Notes: generated from the letters alone by a model not told the origin. 64,000 bases of DNA from Watersipora subatra (GCF_963576615.1 NC_088708.1:67600672-67664671), one strand, 5' to 3'. Counted from the first letter of the stretch, positions 50,513-64,000 are shown. Program-made: numbers and translations.

Positions 50513-53500
50513 CTAGAGGTAATCCTCGATTTCTTGATCTCCATCTACGTCAGTTGGCTCTGCTCTTCTTAAGTATATCTGTAGTTGATCTAACATTTTC
50601 TGCATGTTGTCTTGCCTATTCATCAGCACTGTAAAAAAGAGCATCAAGTCTGAAGGACACTATCTGAAGGACACTGCAAAGGAATATAAAAATGTGTACA
50701 GAAGTAAATATGAGAAACTCAATTAGATGTGAGTAACTCAATTAGACGTAAAAAACTAAAAAAACAGTAATAATCAATCAATAATATGAGGCTTGTATTG
50801 TCATTTTGTCTTGATGTTAAAGAATCAAGGTGTAGCCCCGGTGATACAGGTAATAAGGTAGGTAAGAGGCAGCAATACAGAGCTTGCTCACTTTAGAGTA
50901 TTTTTAAGCATTAAATCAACATTAAAATTTAACTAATTTACATTTGTTTGTTTTTATATTGGATACTTGGTACGTATAGGTAAGTTCTAATTATCACAGC
51001 CAGCCTCTCCAACTTCACTAGTTTTTGTTTTTTATTCGCTTTAAATATTACTCTCATGAAAAATTCTACAATTTTAAAATAATTGATAAAAAGATACTCA
51101 CACAAATTTGTTTTAATATTTTTTATGGTAATTTTAAGGAAACATTGGCTTATTCTTCTTTCACCACTACTATCACATACACCAAATACTCTTCTGCTGA
51201 TCCATAATTTTAAAACTGAAAAGGGGACAGCCTGAAGCACTGTTTACTATTATTCTCACACTATAGAACTAAGCTACATATGTCAAGAACTGCACACATA
51301 ATTTAATTTACGGAACGACATTGTTTCGAGCAACTTTAGACCTTGTATGCTGAAAAGTAGTTTGTATGTTGAGACATATATTTACTAAAATTTTACATTG
51401 TATGTCAAAGAATTTGTATGTTGAAGTGATAACAAGTCACATCTTGAGTGTACTTTTGGTATGTTTTGGATTTCATTTGGAAAAGTATTCGCTGACAATA
51501 AGCAAACCAATCACAATCACCATTTATGGCAGGCGTATCAAGTACTCCTGATACTAGTAAATACACCGGTGTTTACAGCTAGCAGCTGAAGAGTCAACTC
51601 TCACAGAGTCATCAGAGGATTTGCTCAATATTTCTCCAGTGCCCTTCAGGAGGGATGACACTGACAAAGTCTGCGTGTTTTGTAAACAGATTATAATAAT
51701 AGACAACGTTGATTAAAGTCAAGAGTAATTGTTTCACAAAGTAGAGTCAAATAATTGGGCTGCAAAGGCGAAGTGTTGCCCAGGTCAATGACAAACATTG
51801 TTTGGGCTAGGTCGTTAGCTATTGACTCATCTAGTTGGATTTTTTAGCGGGTTAAATAAGACCCAGAGTGCAAACTGTTAACAAAATTTTTCACACCTTG
51901 GGGTAGGTTCTGCTTTAAACACATGTTGTTTGCCATTTCTTTAGCTCCTGAATATTTTTAGAATGCGGTAGAAAAAAATATTGAAAGGTTTAAAAGGAGT
52001 CATCTGTTTAAAGTATGACATCCTAGTGTGAGGGTCAAACGCTCAAAAACACGGGGAGAGGTTCAGTAGGGTGCTACAGAGGATTTAAAAATCAAGCATA
52101 ACACTCCACAAGGAGAAATGTGAGTTTTGATGTTCACATGTCAACTTTTTAGGCCACATAGCTAGCGGTATGGTACGGGTATAAAACCTGAATCCAGTAA
52201 AATAGAGGCTATCATTAATATGTCACCTCCTACCAATAGAATGGAAGCGAGAAGATTCACTGGTATGGTTAATTACTTAATGAAATTTAGTGGTCAACTT
52301 GCAGTTTTATGCGTGCCAATTCATGAGATTCTTGATCAAAATTCCAAATGATTTTGGGGACCAGACAAAGAAGAGGCATTTTAAAGTAAAACAGGAGATA
52401 TCTAAGTAGCCCGTGTTATGTACATTTGATCTAAATGCTCAGCACAGGGTGTCACTGAATGCTAGTAATACTGCTCTTGGTGCTGTTGCTACAGTTGACC
52501 AAAAGTGGCGATTGGCAGCCAGTTGAATATGCTTCCAAGAAAATGTCTAAAACAGAGATAAGATATGCTACGGTAGAGAAAGAATCAATTTTTGCCATTA
52601 CACGGGCTTGCGAAAAATTTGATTACTATCTCATAGATCGCCAGTTCGAGATCGGGAGTGACCATAAGCAATTTTAAGTAAAAAACATATCTCCCGATTA
52701 CCGACCAGGGTACGTTTTAAATTACCTACGTTTAATGAGGTATGATTACACTATTGTTCATACTCGAAACAAAATTTTTTGACTGACTCCTTGAATCGAC
52801 CTGGTGGATATGCTTGTGATAAGATAGCAAGCATTAAATGTAGCGCAGTAGAGAGCTATGCACATGATGTAGTATTTTTTAGTACATATCCGGATGTTAA
52901 GGAAAAAGTACTTCTTAAGGCTACGCAAGGAAAATAGTTGCGCTAAGAAATGCTTAGCGTATTTGTGTAAGGAATGGCCATATAACGTAGATATGTTTGG
53001 CGAAGAATTATGATATTTATAGGCTGCCAGGGACAAGCTCAATGTCTATAACGGATATTTATTATACAATTCGAGGATCTATATACCTGAGCCAATGTGA
53101 GCTGGGTATCTAGAAAAGTGGCATGAAGGCTAGCAAGATATTACGAAATATCAAATACACACGCGGCGACACTTTTGGTGGCCATTTGTCAGCAGTGATA
53201 TTGCAGATATGATAGGCAGACGCAATGTTTGTATTATGCATTCTTGGGTTAAAGGTTGACTTGCAACAAAATTCACATTACAGTTATTTAGTGGCAAAAG
53301 GTTCACCATGTCTTACTCTGCTGTGTTGTAAGTGCCAAATATGTGAAAATGTGATCACAAGCTCTTAAAAGCTCAAAACAAACAGTTAATCGCAGCCATC
53401 CCAAAAATGCCATAAGTTGGAATAGATTAGCTATATAGGTTAGTTTATATATACATGTAAATTAACCTAGTACATGTATATATATATATTTTTTTTTTTT

Positions 53501-56266
53501 CAATTATTTTTATATTTCTACATTTTTTATTTTTACTAACATCTTTCCTTTCACTTACCAAACTTGCATATTTTGAAAAATACTGAATGTCATCTGTTAG
53601 AAATTATTTGAGTGTAGTCAAATATTTACTCAAATTTTACATCGTATGTTGGCAAATTGGCATGCTGAGGTGATTGGAAGCAGGGCTTTGTCCATATCAG
53701 AACAATGATAATAAAAAACTAATGTTCCATTTGAGACATCTTGGCATCATTTTGAAATGAAACATAGACAAGTCACAAAAACCGTGAGAAGAAATAATTA
53801 CGCAAATTGACTAGCATAATAAAGAAAAGTATCATCGAGAGTGGCTATCGGTTAGTTGAGTTCAACCATTCATTTCAACTCCGTAGAGCTGGCGTAGAGC
53901 TGTCAAGGGTGTCAAAAACAATCGACACAGCTCACAATTTCCTGTTTGAAAACAAGATTCTTGAAACCTGCAATTTGAGATTATATATAAAATGATATGA
54001 GGTGTAAAATGACTAGATTATAAACATGATCACCTCACCTTCTGCCCATTGCCGACTTTGTTCATGCACCTCTATAATCTTATGATGAGCTTCCTCTAGT
54101 GCTACAATATAATCAATTGCAACGACTGTACACCAAGCGTTGCACAAATTTTCTGACCAATGATAGGCAATATCTGTTCGGAGGTATTTCATGATTTTAA
54201 GATGTTTTCTAGATTTCTCAATACTAAAAATGAGAGAGGATGTTCATACTTTGCAAATCATAGAGCTGTGAATATAACTGCTATCTATCCTATACTAAAC
54301 ACTTTGTGCAACGGTAATCTCTTTTCGTAGTCCCACAAGTGAGGATAAATCTCACCAGCTCATGCCTCTTGTCTAATCGTATGTTAGGAAATGGGTGGCT
54401 TTTCTAACAGTACAGAATGTAAGCTATGAGGGAGGAAAGTGCATACTTTTCTTTAAGAGGCATAAACCTACCTCTAGATTTCACGAACCTTGTTGTTGCC
54501 TCTATGACCAGTCAATCAATAAAACTCAGGTTACCAATCATATACATAAAATCATATCATACAGAGCACAGCTCTGAACCTACAGGAAAACTTGGTGGTT
54601 GTGATATGAATGTACCTTTCGCCTGCTGATGGTTTTCTTCTTTTAGAGCATCAATCTGTTTGTACGACTCCAAAATAGTTTCTGTGATAAGGAGGGAATA
54701 AATTATAATTGCAAGGTGAGTTGTCACCACGAATGGCCTCTACACCTGGTTGTGAATAAGATATGATAGCAGGCAGAAGATGTGACTTATTTGAAGATGG
54801 CATAGCAATGGTTACAATACAGTAGAGTAAAACTTTCTACTTAATACAAATAAATTCAGGAGGCCAAAGCAATTGTTTCATACTTGCGGTAGAAAAATAC
54901 AGACACATTTGAACAATGTAGATTGGATATAAAAATCAAGCCTTCCAATACAGAATTAAGCCCATATATGTAATATCCAGTCGTTCTTAATAATATACAG
55001 TTCCAGATTCAAGGTTAAGCAATAAAAGATTTATTTTTGAACTCTTTATCTAATTTAATAACCTCGGCCATTTGATCATAACAAGAGGATAACTCCAACA
55101 TATAAGTATATACATGTTCATATATCGTATTAGAGTTACTTTACTGCTACTATAAACAATGAAATAAGTTGAAGAGAACTCGGTTATATGTCACATCTAT
55201 AAGCACTTCTTTTACCACGCTGTACATTAGAGGCGAAATAGGTCAACTAATGTAAGAGGAGGAAACCTGCAAGACCACCGCACCGCAGTTATGATATAAG
55301 GTCACAGATCTATGATCGACACAAAGTACTTGTCGAGTGATCGCTTATTCAATGAAAAGACTCGCATCAAAGCAAAACCATGTCCAGAGCAAGTTTATGT
55401 ATACCAGATCATAGCGAAAGAGGTACGCAAGTACAGTCCTGACAGCAGACTGAATGACTCACCTTTTTTAGGATTTGCAGTATCAAAGTGACAAGATTTG
55501 AAATAGGTAAACACAAATGCCATGTGAGTAATGGTTAACAGTGAGGGTTAACCAAACTGCTTAGCGACTTACCCTGTGTAGCTGCCCTCTCCTTTCTTCT
55601 CAATAGTTCAGCAGCAGAATGATGCTTCATACTTTCAGCCAACTCTAGTGGCGTATGCTTTATGGCATCTTTCATACTGAGAAGAGTCACTAATTTGTTG
55701 GCAGGGAGACAGTCAACTAAACTCTCTAATGTCTCTGTGTGACCACAGCAGGCCGCATTGTGAATGGCTGTACGTAGAATATTAGATTGTGTCTTGAGTA
55801 TGTCATGTCTCTGCTCCGGTAGAAAGGGATGTAATAAAGCTTTTACACTCTCTGTTTTCCCATACACTGCAGCCCACGTTACAGCTGTCCAACCCCCTCC
55901 ATCCCGTTCTAGCACGAGCTGTAACCTCCGTTGGGGTGATACAGACGCAATCAAAATGTTTATGCAAGCAGTGTAGCCCTGCTGTGCAGCCCTGTACAAG
56001 GCTGTGACTCCTTCTACCATCTCAAAGAGTAGCTTGTCCGCTTCTCCCCTCATCCCACCCAAAAGCAGGCCAAGCACTTCTGGATGGTCTCTCAAGACAG
56101 CCAATCGTACTGCTGTGTAATTGTCTTTGTCTCTTACTTCTAGAATACTTTTAAGAATTATCCTCACAGGTTTACCCTCTAATGACACTTGCAGAGATCC
56201 CAAGTCAGAATCTGCATCTTCGATGTAATTTGTGAGCCAGTTGGTTAAAGGTGAAGAGTTTGCCAT
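50513..56266 (-). CDS. Ankyrin-repeat protein with C-terminal coiled coil, unnamed
   Basis: I do not recognise a named orthologue. Four exons fit together: 56266-55573, 54681-54616, 54101-54039 and 50628-50513. All internal junctions are phase 1 and they give 312 residues ending in EIEDYL. Residues 1-231 are one exon with five ankyrin repeats whose T-A/P-hydrophobic starts fall at residues 51, 88, 127, 166 and 205. The spacing is 37-39 residues instead of the usual 33, because each repeat carries a short extra helix such as LPEQRHDIL or LPANKLVTLL. The remaining exons encode charged helical segments typical of a coiled coil (ILESYKQIDALKEENHQQ, ALEEAHHKIIEVHEQS, NMQKMLDQLQIYLRR). The short phase-1 exons resemble coiled-coil cassettes, so more such exons could lie unseen in the introns. 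The start is the first ATG, after stops upstream. A protein-protein scaffold role is inference from domains only. Confidence is high for exon 1 and moderate for the tail. Confidence 0.75.
51850..53240 (+). mobile_element. Ty3/gypsy retrotransposon fossil (pol fragment)
   Basis: Fragments in + orientation resemble, in order, the end of the Ty3/gypsy reverse transcriptase palm, the RNase H domain (about 52459-52677), and the zinc-binding start of integrase. No LTRs, gag or complete domain were recognised. The copy is clearly broken in several places and looks old. It lies in the last intron of the ankyrin gene, in the opposite orientation. Confidence 0.7.
53246..53425. mobile_element. Family A inverted-repeat element, single arm
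   Basis: One arm of the family found at 1071 and 27099 (TTGACTTGCAACAAAATTC through CTCTTAAAAGCTCAAAAC) follows directly after the Ty3 fragment. The opposite arm was not found. Confidence 0.7.
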
Positions 56267-56394
56267 TTTCTACTGCAACAGATGCTTTCCATGACAAAGA
56301 AATCTTCCAACGAATGAGAAACGAGGACAAGATGCAGAAACTGGTATTTAAATAATACAAAGGCAGGTTAAAGATAAATAGGTAGTTGCAGAGA

Positions 56395-57415
56395 AAACAC
56401 AAGTTAAATCTCCAACCAGACGAGAAACAAAGGAAACAATATAATAGATATATAATATTTGATATAGATATAGTATACGATACAAGCTGTTATTCACCAT
56501 GCTTGTAAAGCCTCAGCATGTAGCCGAGCTTGTCAGTGAAGTGAGATTCAGAGCTACGATCTCGACATTCATTAGTCGATAAAATTCGGTTAATTTGCTT
56601 TTGTACACGAACATGATAAGCTACATAATATAGCAGTTACATTCATAACCTACATGTACTTTTTGAATGACCTGTGAGGTGTTATAGGCATAGGCTTCGA
56701 GTTAGTCGCTACGTGTATGTCTGATAGCTGCGGTAATCAATTTAATTCACCGGTATCTCTTTAATTATCAGATTCATTCCAGGATGTGGATTGGACGCAA
56801 TGTAGGAAGCACGTCATTAGAAAGTCACAAATCTACTTCAAATGCAATTTTTTATAAAGTAAGCTTATCTCAGATTGTGATCTCAAAAACTGCTGAGCTT
56901 GATAAACACAAGTTAAATCTCCAACCAGACGAGAAACAAAGGAAACAATATAATAGATATATAATATTTGATATAGATATAGTATACGATACAAGCTGTT
57001 ATTCACCATGCTTGTAAAGCCTCAGCATGTAGCCGAGCTTGTCAGTGAAGTGAGATTCAGAGCTACGATCTCGACATTCATTAGTCGATAAAATTCGGTT
57101 AATTTGCTTTTGTACACGAACATGATAAGCTACATAATATAGCAGTTACATTCATAACCTACATGTACTTTTTGAATGACCTGTGAGGTGTTATAGGCAT
57201 AGGCTTCGAGTTAGTCGCTACGTGTATGTCTGATAGCTGCCTGATAGCTGCGGTAATCAATTTAATTCACCGGTATCTCTTTAATTATCAGATTCATTCC
57301 AGGATGTGGATTGGACGCAATGTAGGAAGCACGTCATTAGAAAGTCACAAATCTACTTCAAATGCAATTTTTTATAAAGTAAGCTTATCTCAGATTGTGA
57401 TCTCAAAAACTGCTG
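56395..57415 (+). repeat. Recent direct tandem duplication, about 509-bp unit
   Basis: 56395-56895 recurs at 56904-57415. Apart from an 11-bp local doubling of CTGATAGCTGC in the second copy (near 57231-57252), I saw no differences. The copies are separated by AGCTTGAT. The array lies 129 bases upstream of the ankyrin gene start codon, in its likely 5' flank. Confidence 0.95.
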
Positions 57416-57616
57416 TCATGTTTTTTACTAAGTATCAGCACTATAATAGTATTAGGTACCAACGCTGCGAGTGTCATTTCTAAAGATTGTCATGGCCTTT
57501 TTGGTCATGGAGCAACTGATGTCATCACATAATAACATGTGTGAACGTAAGACTGACCTATGTATAATATTGTGCTATTTTGCAAATGATAGCACCATTT
57601 TCATTAGTTCATTTAT

Positions 57617-58994
57617 ACATTAAAGCACATAAATTACATAATTTTTTTATTATATATTTCAATACATCAGAGTCTTGGCTTTCGAATGAGCCTATATTTA
57701 ATACACAAAGAATAATAGAACTATGAAAAACGGGGTGTCAAAAGTACATCCTGCAAAAAAAACACTTGGTTTAGGTGGACGAGTATAACTGGAGTGGCTC
57801 AGAACCTGGTCACGTGACGAGGGAATTTTCTGTTTTTGTAACATAAAACATATAACATCAGAAAACATGTAAATCGTTTTATAGCAATTTTCAATGTCTA
57901 TGTGGAGAGTTTTTTAGTCTGAGTTCCAGCTCCATTTTTGCACGCAGAATACGCATTTTTTGGTGTGAAGAAAATGAAGCAGTTATCGCAAGCCAGACTA
58001 CTAGCCAAGTGTCTCCGTGTTTTCTGTTTTTGTCACATGTCTTGCACATGGGATTCTATCGCGGGAAATACTTAATAACTAAACAAGTATGCATTGAAAT
58101 TCACAATCGCTGTGGTAACGACTTACAATACTTACAATAGACATGTTACAAAAACAGAAAATTTCCGTCACGTGACCAGGTTCTGAGCCACTCCAGTTAT
58201 ACTCGTCCGGCTTAGGTACTCAAAATGTGGTGTTGTAATTCTCATTTAGCCTTAGGTCGCCGATCCCTTTCGCTGCCATTGAGGCTGCGTTTTTTTGTGA
58301 CAATCGGTGCTGTTAAACCCGGAGAGCGCTAATAATAAACTAAGATTCTAGATAATCAGCAATGCCCGCTATCGTGCTAACGCCCGACCAATACAAACAC
58401 ATGTTCTGGGTTAATTAATTATGCTTAAATAAATGTACTGTCGTTGATAAAGGTAATGAAATCACATTGATTAAATTATGACCTGCGGTTGCGTCGCCCT
58501 AGGACTAAATGTCAATCGAACTTTCGCGAGATCACGCAATGCTGAAATTAATTAGTCTCGGTCGTCACCCTTAACATCGCATTAAAAATAAAGAGCTAGT
58601 GTTTAATATCATCGGGAAAATATAGTATGGTTCTTGGAGTCTGAGGTACTTATCATAGAAATAATATGTACATGGAGAACTAATGACACTGATTCCTTTG
58701 ACATCTTCATTCGTTCTCTAGAGTTGTCCTACCTTCGCCTGCCACTAGCGTCATTATCGTCACTTTCGTAGTTGATAAATAAGCGGTAAGAGCACACAAC
58801 AATGAATATGAGAATTGTGACGCCACAATTTTCGAGACTATGCCAGTAAACTTTTTGCGGTAGAGCTCTGGGGAAATCCTATAAACACCAACCAATGTCT
58901 GTCTCACCATGGCAAACAATAGCTCATTCGAAAGCCAAGACTGATGTATTGAAATACACAATAAAAAAATTATGTAATTTATGTGCTTTAAGTA
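57617..58994. mobile_element. Inverted-repeat DNA element hosting another one
   Basis: Arms of about 75 bases (57617-57697 and 58920-58994) are inverted copies, with outer ends TAAAGCACATAAATTACATA and inner parts GTCTTGGCTTTCGAATGAGC. A separate element at 57777-58213 sits inside. There is no coding capacity of note. Confidence 0.75.
57777..58213. mobile_element. 437-bp inverted-repeat mini-element, nested
   Basis: The ends GGACGAGTATAACTGGAGTG and its complement continue for about 65 bases (CTCAGAACCTGGTCACGTGAC, interrupted by a few mismatches). TTAGGT occurs at both borders and may be the target duplication. It is nested in the element at 57617-58994. Confidence 0.8.
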
Positions 58995-59649
58995 AACATC
59001 GAATTCAAACATTTTTATTGTTTTTTATCATCTATCTATTTTATGAACAGTTTTTCGTGTTTGCAATTGAATTGAAAAATTATCAAATAAGTTTTGCAAG
59101 TGTAGTGTATTGATTATGTCTTCATTTGTTTCTGTGCCTAAAAGTACCTCTAAAAATAATTCTGATGTCAAAAAAATGCTCGACATTTACTAACTAGTAT
59201 CGAATCATCGCACAATAGAGTATATATAGAGGCACGGTAGTTGAAAATTTTTTTAATTTGATACCAATTGTTAAAAATACATGAGGCTTAAGGAGACTAA
59301 AATAAGTTGTATTAAAACTAATGAAAACTATTGTTCAATTTGCATTGGTGCATAATAAATTTGCTTTACATAGTCAGATCAGATCAAAAAATTTTTCACG
59401 AAATTCCTCAAAATGAGGCAACAGCGTGGTAACTCTTTGCAAAAAATTCTGCACAATGTTTTAATTTTACTTTTGCTAGCGGTTATATATATACAGATAC
59501 ATATTTTTTTAATATTGTTTTACCACGTACTACATAACTATACATGTATATATTTTCTGTCCATCATGGTAACTTAGTATTAATTGGTATTTGTATTAGT
59601 AATATTTTGCAGTTTAGATTAAAAGTAAGTGCAGAAAATAAATAAAATA
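58995..59649. other. Intergenic sequence, nothing recognised
   Basis: AT-rich DNA between the nested inverted-repeat element and the 3' end of the LINE; no gene or repeat seen. Confidence 0.35.
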
Positions 59650-62600
59650 CACCTGCAAGTACCTCACTCATCTACAACTCTACTTGGTTTGTCGTGAATG
59701 TCTCTGGTTGTTCTTAGCCAGAAAGAGTTGAATAATGCAGTGGTTTTTATAGTTGGGACAAAGAAACCCTCTTTTTGTCTTGTATTGTGTATTTAAAAAA
59801 TATCAAATGAGTCTTCTATGACATTGCTTGCTTTCACCTTTAAAAAAGATTTAACTTTCTATCTTGTCTTCTCTTTGACAGTGAAAGAAAATTTGTGTCA
59901 GCTGGCAGCTTGGTAAAACTAACTGTGTTTTTCAAACGAAAAATAAAATGAAAAGCTCTATTTTGAATTTCTTCTTATTTTCTTATGCCATTCTTCAGGT
60001 ATGGACTATGGAACCCAAACCTGACACCCGTATTCAAGAACTGTTCGAACAAGGGTCTCGTAAGCCACTTTTCTAGTTTTTGTGTCTGCATATTTTAAAA
60101 CTCTTCTAAGCATTCCAAGAAGTCTGAAAGCTTTGGAAGAAACATTATTTATATATTTTTCCCATTTGAGATCATTACTCAACTCAATACCTAAGTAGGG
60201 ATGGGAATTGACATTCTGGAGCTGCTTTTCACTAAGAAAAAACCTTTGTTGTGAGTCCATTTCCCTCACTGAAAGTACTGAGCACTTTTTAGCATTAATA
60301 GTTGCATGTTTTGGCGCAACGTTTAGTAAGGTCAATTTGTAGAATGTTACTTTTATCTCGGGTATTATAAAGCAAAGCATCATCTGCAAACAATCGACAT
60401 TTAGATGTAATACCTGAAGGTAGATCGTTTATGTAAATTAAAAATAACAAGGGTCCTAACACAGAGCCCTGGGGTACCCCCCAAACGACTTCACAACAAG
60501 ATGACTCCTGGCCATCAACTACAACTGCTTGTTTTTGAGTACATGTACTAAGGAAATTTTTCACCCAGTTTACGAATTCAGGGCTTATTCCGATCTTAGC
60601 CAATTTAAATAAGAGCTGTTGGTGGCTCACTGAATCGAACGTCTTGGAAAAATCCAAAATTATTAAATCTGTAACTAATCTGTGTCTTCGATTTATAGCT
60701 AAATCATTAAACATATAGATTAGCTGTGTCTCACATGACCTATCACTTCTAAAACCTTGTTGAGATTCTGTAAGATCTCATTTCGATTGAAAAAAGAATA
60801 TGTTTTGCTAAAATATGCTCTAGAAGTTATGCAGGTAAGAGAAACAGGTCTGTAGTTGTTTGGCTGGCACCTGCTACCTTTCCTATAAATAGGTTTTACT
60901 CGAGCCATTTTCCATATTTCTGGTAGTATGCCAGTACTAAGAGTATATTTAAATATTTCTGTTAATGTATGAGCAATACACAAAGAAAAGGTTTTTAGAA
61001 ATACACCAGTGATGTTATCAGGACCACATGATTTAGATGAACACCATCAGAGTCAACTATTAAAATGGATTGCTCTGAGGTGAAAGAAACAAAATCCTCC
61101 GAGAGTTTTGATCCATCATCAGTTACAAAAGCAGACTGGAAAAAATAATTAAACATGGAAGCTTTTTCTTTAGGCAGTTTTTTTATTTCCCTATTAAAAG
61201 ACAAGTCTGGGATAATATCACTGCCATTTGCCTTATTTTGTCTGATATATCTGTAGAAAGGTTTGCTATCACTTGAGAGGAGTGGCTTATAAAGCTTTAC
61301 AGAATGATGACTTTTGTTGGCTTGTTTTATTAGATGTTCATTAGGCTTCCTAACTATGTAGAATCTGCTGCTATTATAGTGCGTTGGAAAATTTTTCATA
61401 GTTGAATACAACTGCTACTCTTTTTTCAATGCATTCTTTAATTTTTTACTAAACCAGCCAGGCTGATCACTGGCAGTTTTGACTTTTGTAGGAACACACT
61501 TCTTCAAGTCCAGCATCTCCTTCAGGAATGTTTCATAGACCAGGCTCATATCTTGTTTTGAATCAATGCTCTGAATAATTTTTTTCTTCCAAAGATCAAA
61601 GATCTCAATAGCCCTGTTCAAGTCTGCTTTATCATAGCAGTGAATGAGAATATCATTTTCTGAATGAATCTTTGAAAATGAAATGTCTAATTGAATGTAT
61701 AACAGAGCATGATCACTTAACACTGGTTTTAAAACCAGGCTGGAAAATAGTGTAGGCTGGAAAATATGCTATTCAAGAGACAAGTCTGCTATTTTGCATA
61801 GAAATGGGTTGCACATGTTATGTGTTCCAGTGCTAATAAAATTTCCCAATCAATTTTAGGTAAATTGAAGTCTCCACATATTACAAGACATCCCTCTGAT
61901 ATATTTACTATTTCAACAACATCATCAAGCAATGAAGGAAGCAAATTTTGATCCAGACAGTTAGGGACATGATTTAGAGTCAAAAAAATCAAAGCCTCTT
62001 TTTGAGAAGATAGTTTCAACAAAACAGCTTCTGCATTTGATTTAAGAGCAATAACTTTAGTCTGCAGATCATTTCTCATATAAATAGCAACGCCACCTCC
62101 ATTTTGATTCCTATCCTTGCAAAACATCTGAAAGTTGTGTAAAGTTACCTCTCTAGAATACATTTCATTGCTCTCAGCTCTCTTACATTTCATGCTAGGT
62201 CTCAGTAAGACATATAGCATCCAAATTTTGAAACTTTTTGGTCTTCCATTCTAAATTAGATACTTTATTACAAAGAGAACGGATATTAGTATATATGATC
62301 TTAAAATTTATCAATTGTTAGATTAGCAATTTGTGGCAAGCTTATAGCGGCATTTTCCTGTATAGTTCGTTAATTTTTTTCTCAACTATTTTTTCCCTAC
62401 TTATTTTAACATTTTCTCCTTATGTTAAAATGAGTAGGGTCTATGCTTTACCTCTTGTCTCAATTGGTATTGTATTTTTTGTTGTTTTTGTCAGATCTGG
62501 ATTTACAAAAATACCCTCTAGACCTTCCACTAAGCTGCTAATTGTTTTAGCTTTTGTATCAATGACCACTTTTGAGCCTCAGTGCTCATGGAAACAATAA

Positions 62601-63135
62601 AAAGAGTTTTTTTCCTAAGGTTTCAATTTTGTGGATTCACCCCCAGCCTGTTTAATAAACTTCTCTACTTTTTTTTCTGTTACCCCCCTCTCCAGCAAAA
62701 ACGGCATTTAGAACTCTCTTTTCTCTTTTTTTTATTTCAGTAGCTATCCCAGCAACCATTGTTGGTTTGGCTGTGAGTTTGCTTGATAAACCTGGATTTA
62801 TATTAATAATAGAACCTCCCTCCTTAACAATAGGAATTATAGAATCAATTTTAGAAGACAAACTTCCTACAGCTTCATTTAGCTAATCAACCTTAGTTTC
62901 AACTGCTGAGATTTTTTTGAAACATTAGTTACTATCTCGAACAGTTTTTTTGAACTCGATTCACACGAGGTGCAGTTCCAATGAACAGAGCTTTTCTGAC
63001 CAACAAAATTTTAAAAATTTACTGTTGCCCGCTCGGCTCCAAACACTTGATATCAAACCATAAATGGCATAAGCTGCATTCTAATGGTGCCACTTTAATT
63101 GCTTTCTTACAACTGCGACAGCAATCCATGCCTCT
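59650..63135 (-). mobile_element. Broken CR1/jockey-superfamily LINE, nearly full length
   Basis: Read on the - strand, the parts appear in order. A PHD-like cysteine finger (MDCCRSCKKA, CSLCHLWFDIKC) lies at 63129-63030. ORF1-type sequence follows to about 62650. An APE-type endonuclease lies at 62220-61789 (NGGGVAIYMRNDL, VICGDFNLPKIDW). A linker comes next. Reverse transcriptase lies at about 61411-60006 (LDFSKTFDSVSH, GVPQGSVLGPLLF, FADDALLYN). A C-terminal segment ends near 59660 (EIQNRAFHFIF, FWLRTTRDIHD). The frames are interrupted by several stops and shifts, for instance between the endonuclease and RT and just after QVWVP at 60006, so it cannot encode an intact protein. Its 5' end faces the kinase gene. 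Confidence 0.88.
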
Positions 63136-63946
<811 letters not shown>

Positions 63947-64000
63947 TAGTAGTTTAAAAAAAAACCAGTTCAATTATTATATATATGAGCAATAGTTATT

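Noticed and set aside
58707-59012. 101-codon - strand frame
   Set aside because: It overlaps the arm of an inverted-repeat element and has no recognisable protein features.

Overview
This window is animal nuclear DNA. It is AT-rich and its genes are split by many introns. Six host genes are supported by spliced exon chains whose reading phases agree at every junction. They are an AP-1 clathrin adaptor mu subunit (AP1M1, - strand, last exon not found), the KH-domain RNA-binding protein KHDC4 (+, 15 coding exons, complete), the WD-repeat protein WDR54 (-, 8 exons, complete), a HIG1-domain mitochondrial protein (+, 2 exons), an unnamed ankyrin-repeat/coiled-coil protein (-, at least 4 exons), and the first coding exon of a MAPKAPK2/3-type kinase (+, runs off the right edge). 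The gene set is metazoan. The repeat style (Helitrons, hAT/pogo-like small elements, CR1/jockey-like LINEs, Ty3 remnants) suggests a marine invertebrate, perhaps a lophotrochozoan, but I cannot name a species from sequence alone.

Layout. About 1-11,065 is AP1M1 on the - strand; its introns hold a long-inverted-repeat element, a Helitron, a LINE tail, a minisatellite and a hAT-type element with target duplications. 11,066-16,830 is intergenic between divergent AP1M1 and KHDC4, with a small reversed Helitron, a diverged tandem repeat and an inverted-repeat element. 16,831-31,763 is KHDC4, whose two large introns are packed with transposons. KHDC4 and WDR54 (32,383-37,505) are tail to tail, with 619 bases between stop codons. 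37,506-40,779 is intergenic. 40,780-43,694 is the HIG1 gene; its single intron carries a 39-bp minisatellite and a three-level nest of transposons. 43,695-50,512 is intergenic with two clean inverted-repeat elements. 50,513-56,266 is the ankyrin gene on the - strand, with a fossil Ty3/gypsy fragment in its last intron and a nearly perfect 0.5-kb tandem duplication just upstream of its start. 57,600-63,784 holds nested inverted-repeat elements and a broken LINE on the - strand, then the kinase start.

The host genes are unrelated housekeeping and signalling genes: membrane traffic, splicing, receptor signalling, respiratory-chain assembly and stress kinase. Nothing suggests a functional cluster. 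I found no clear new biological system. The most distinctive points are a GC-AG intron in KHDC4, a minisatellite that repeats the flank of an AP1M1 splice donor, the three-level nested insertion, the recent tandem duplication, ankyrin repeats with a 39-residue period, and several unnamed small transposon families with clear ends and target sites. No real tRNA, rRNA, CRISPR array or bacterial gene was seen.
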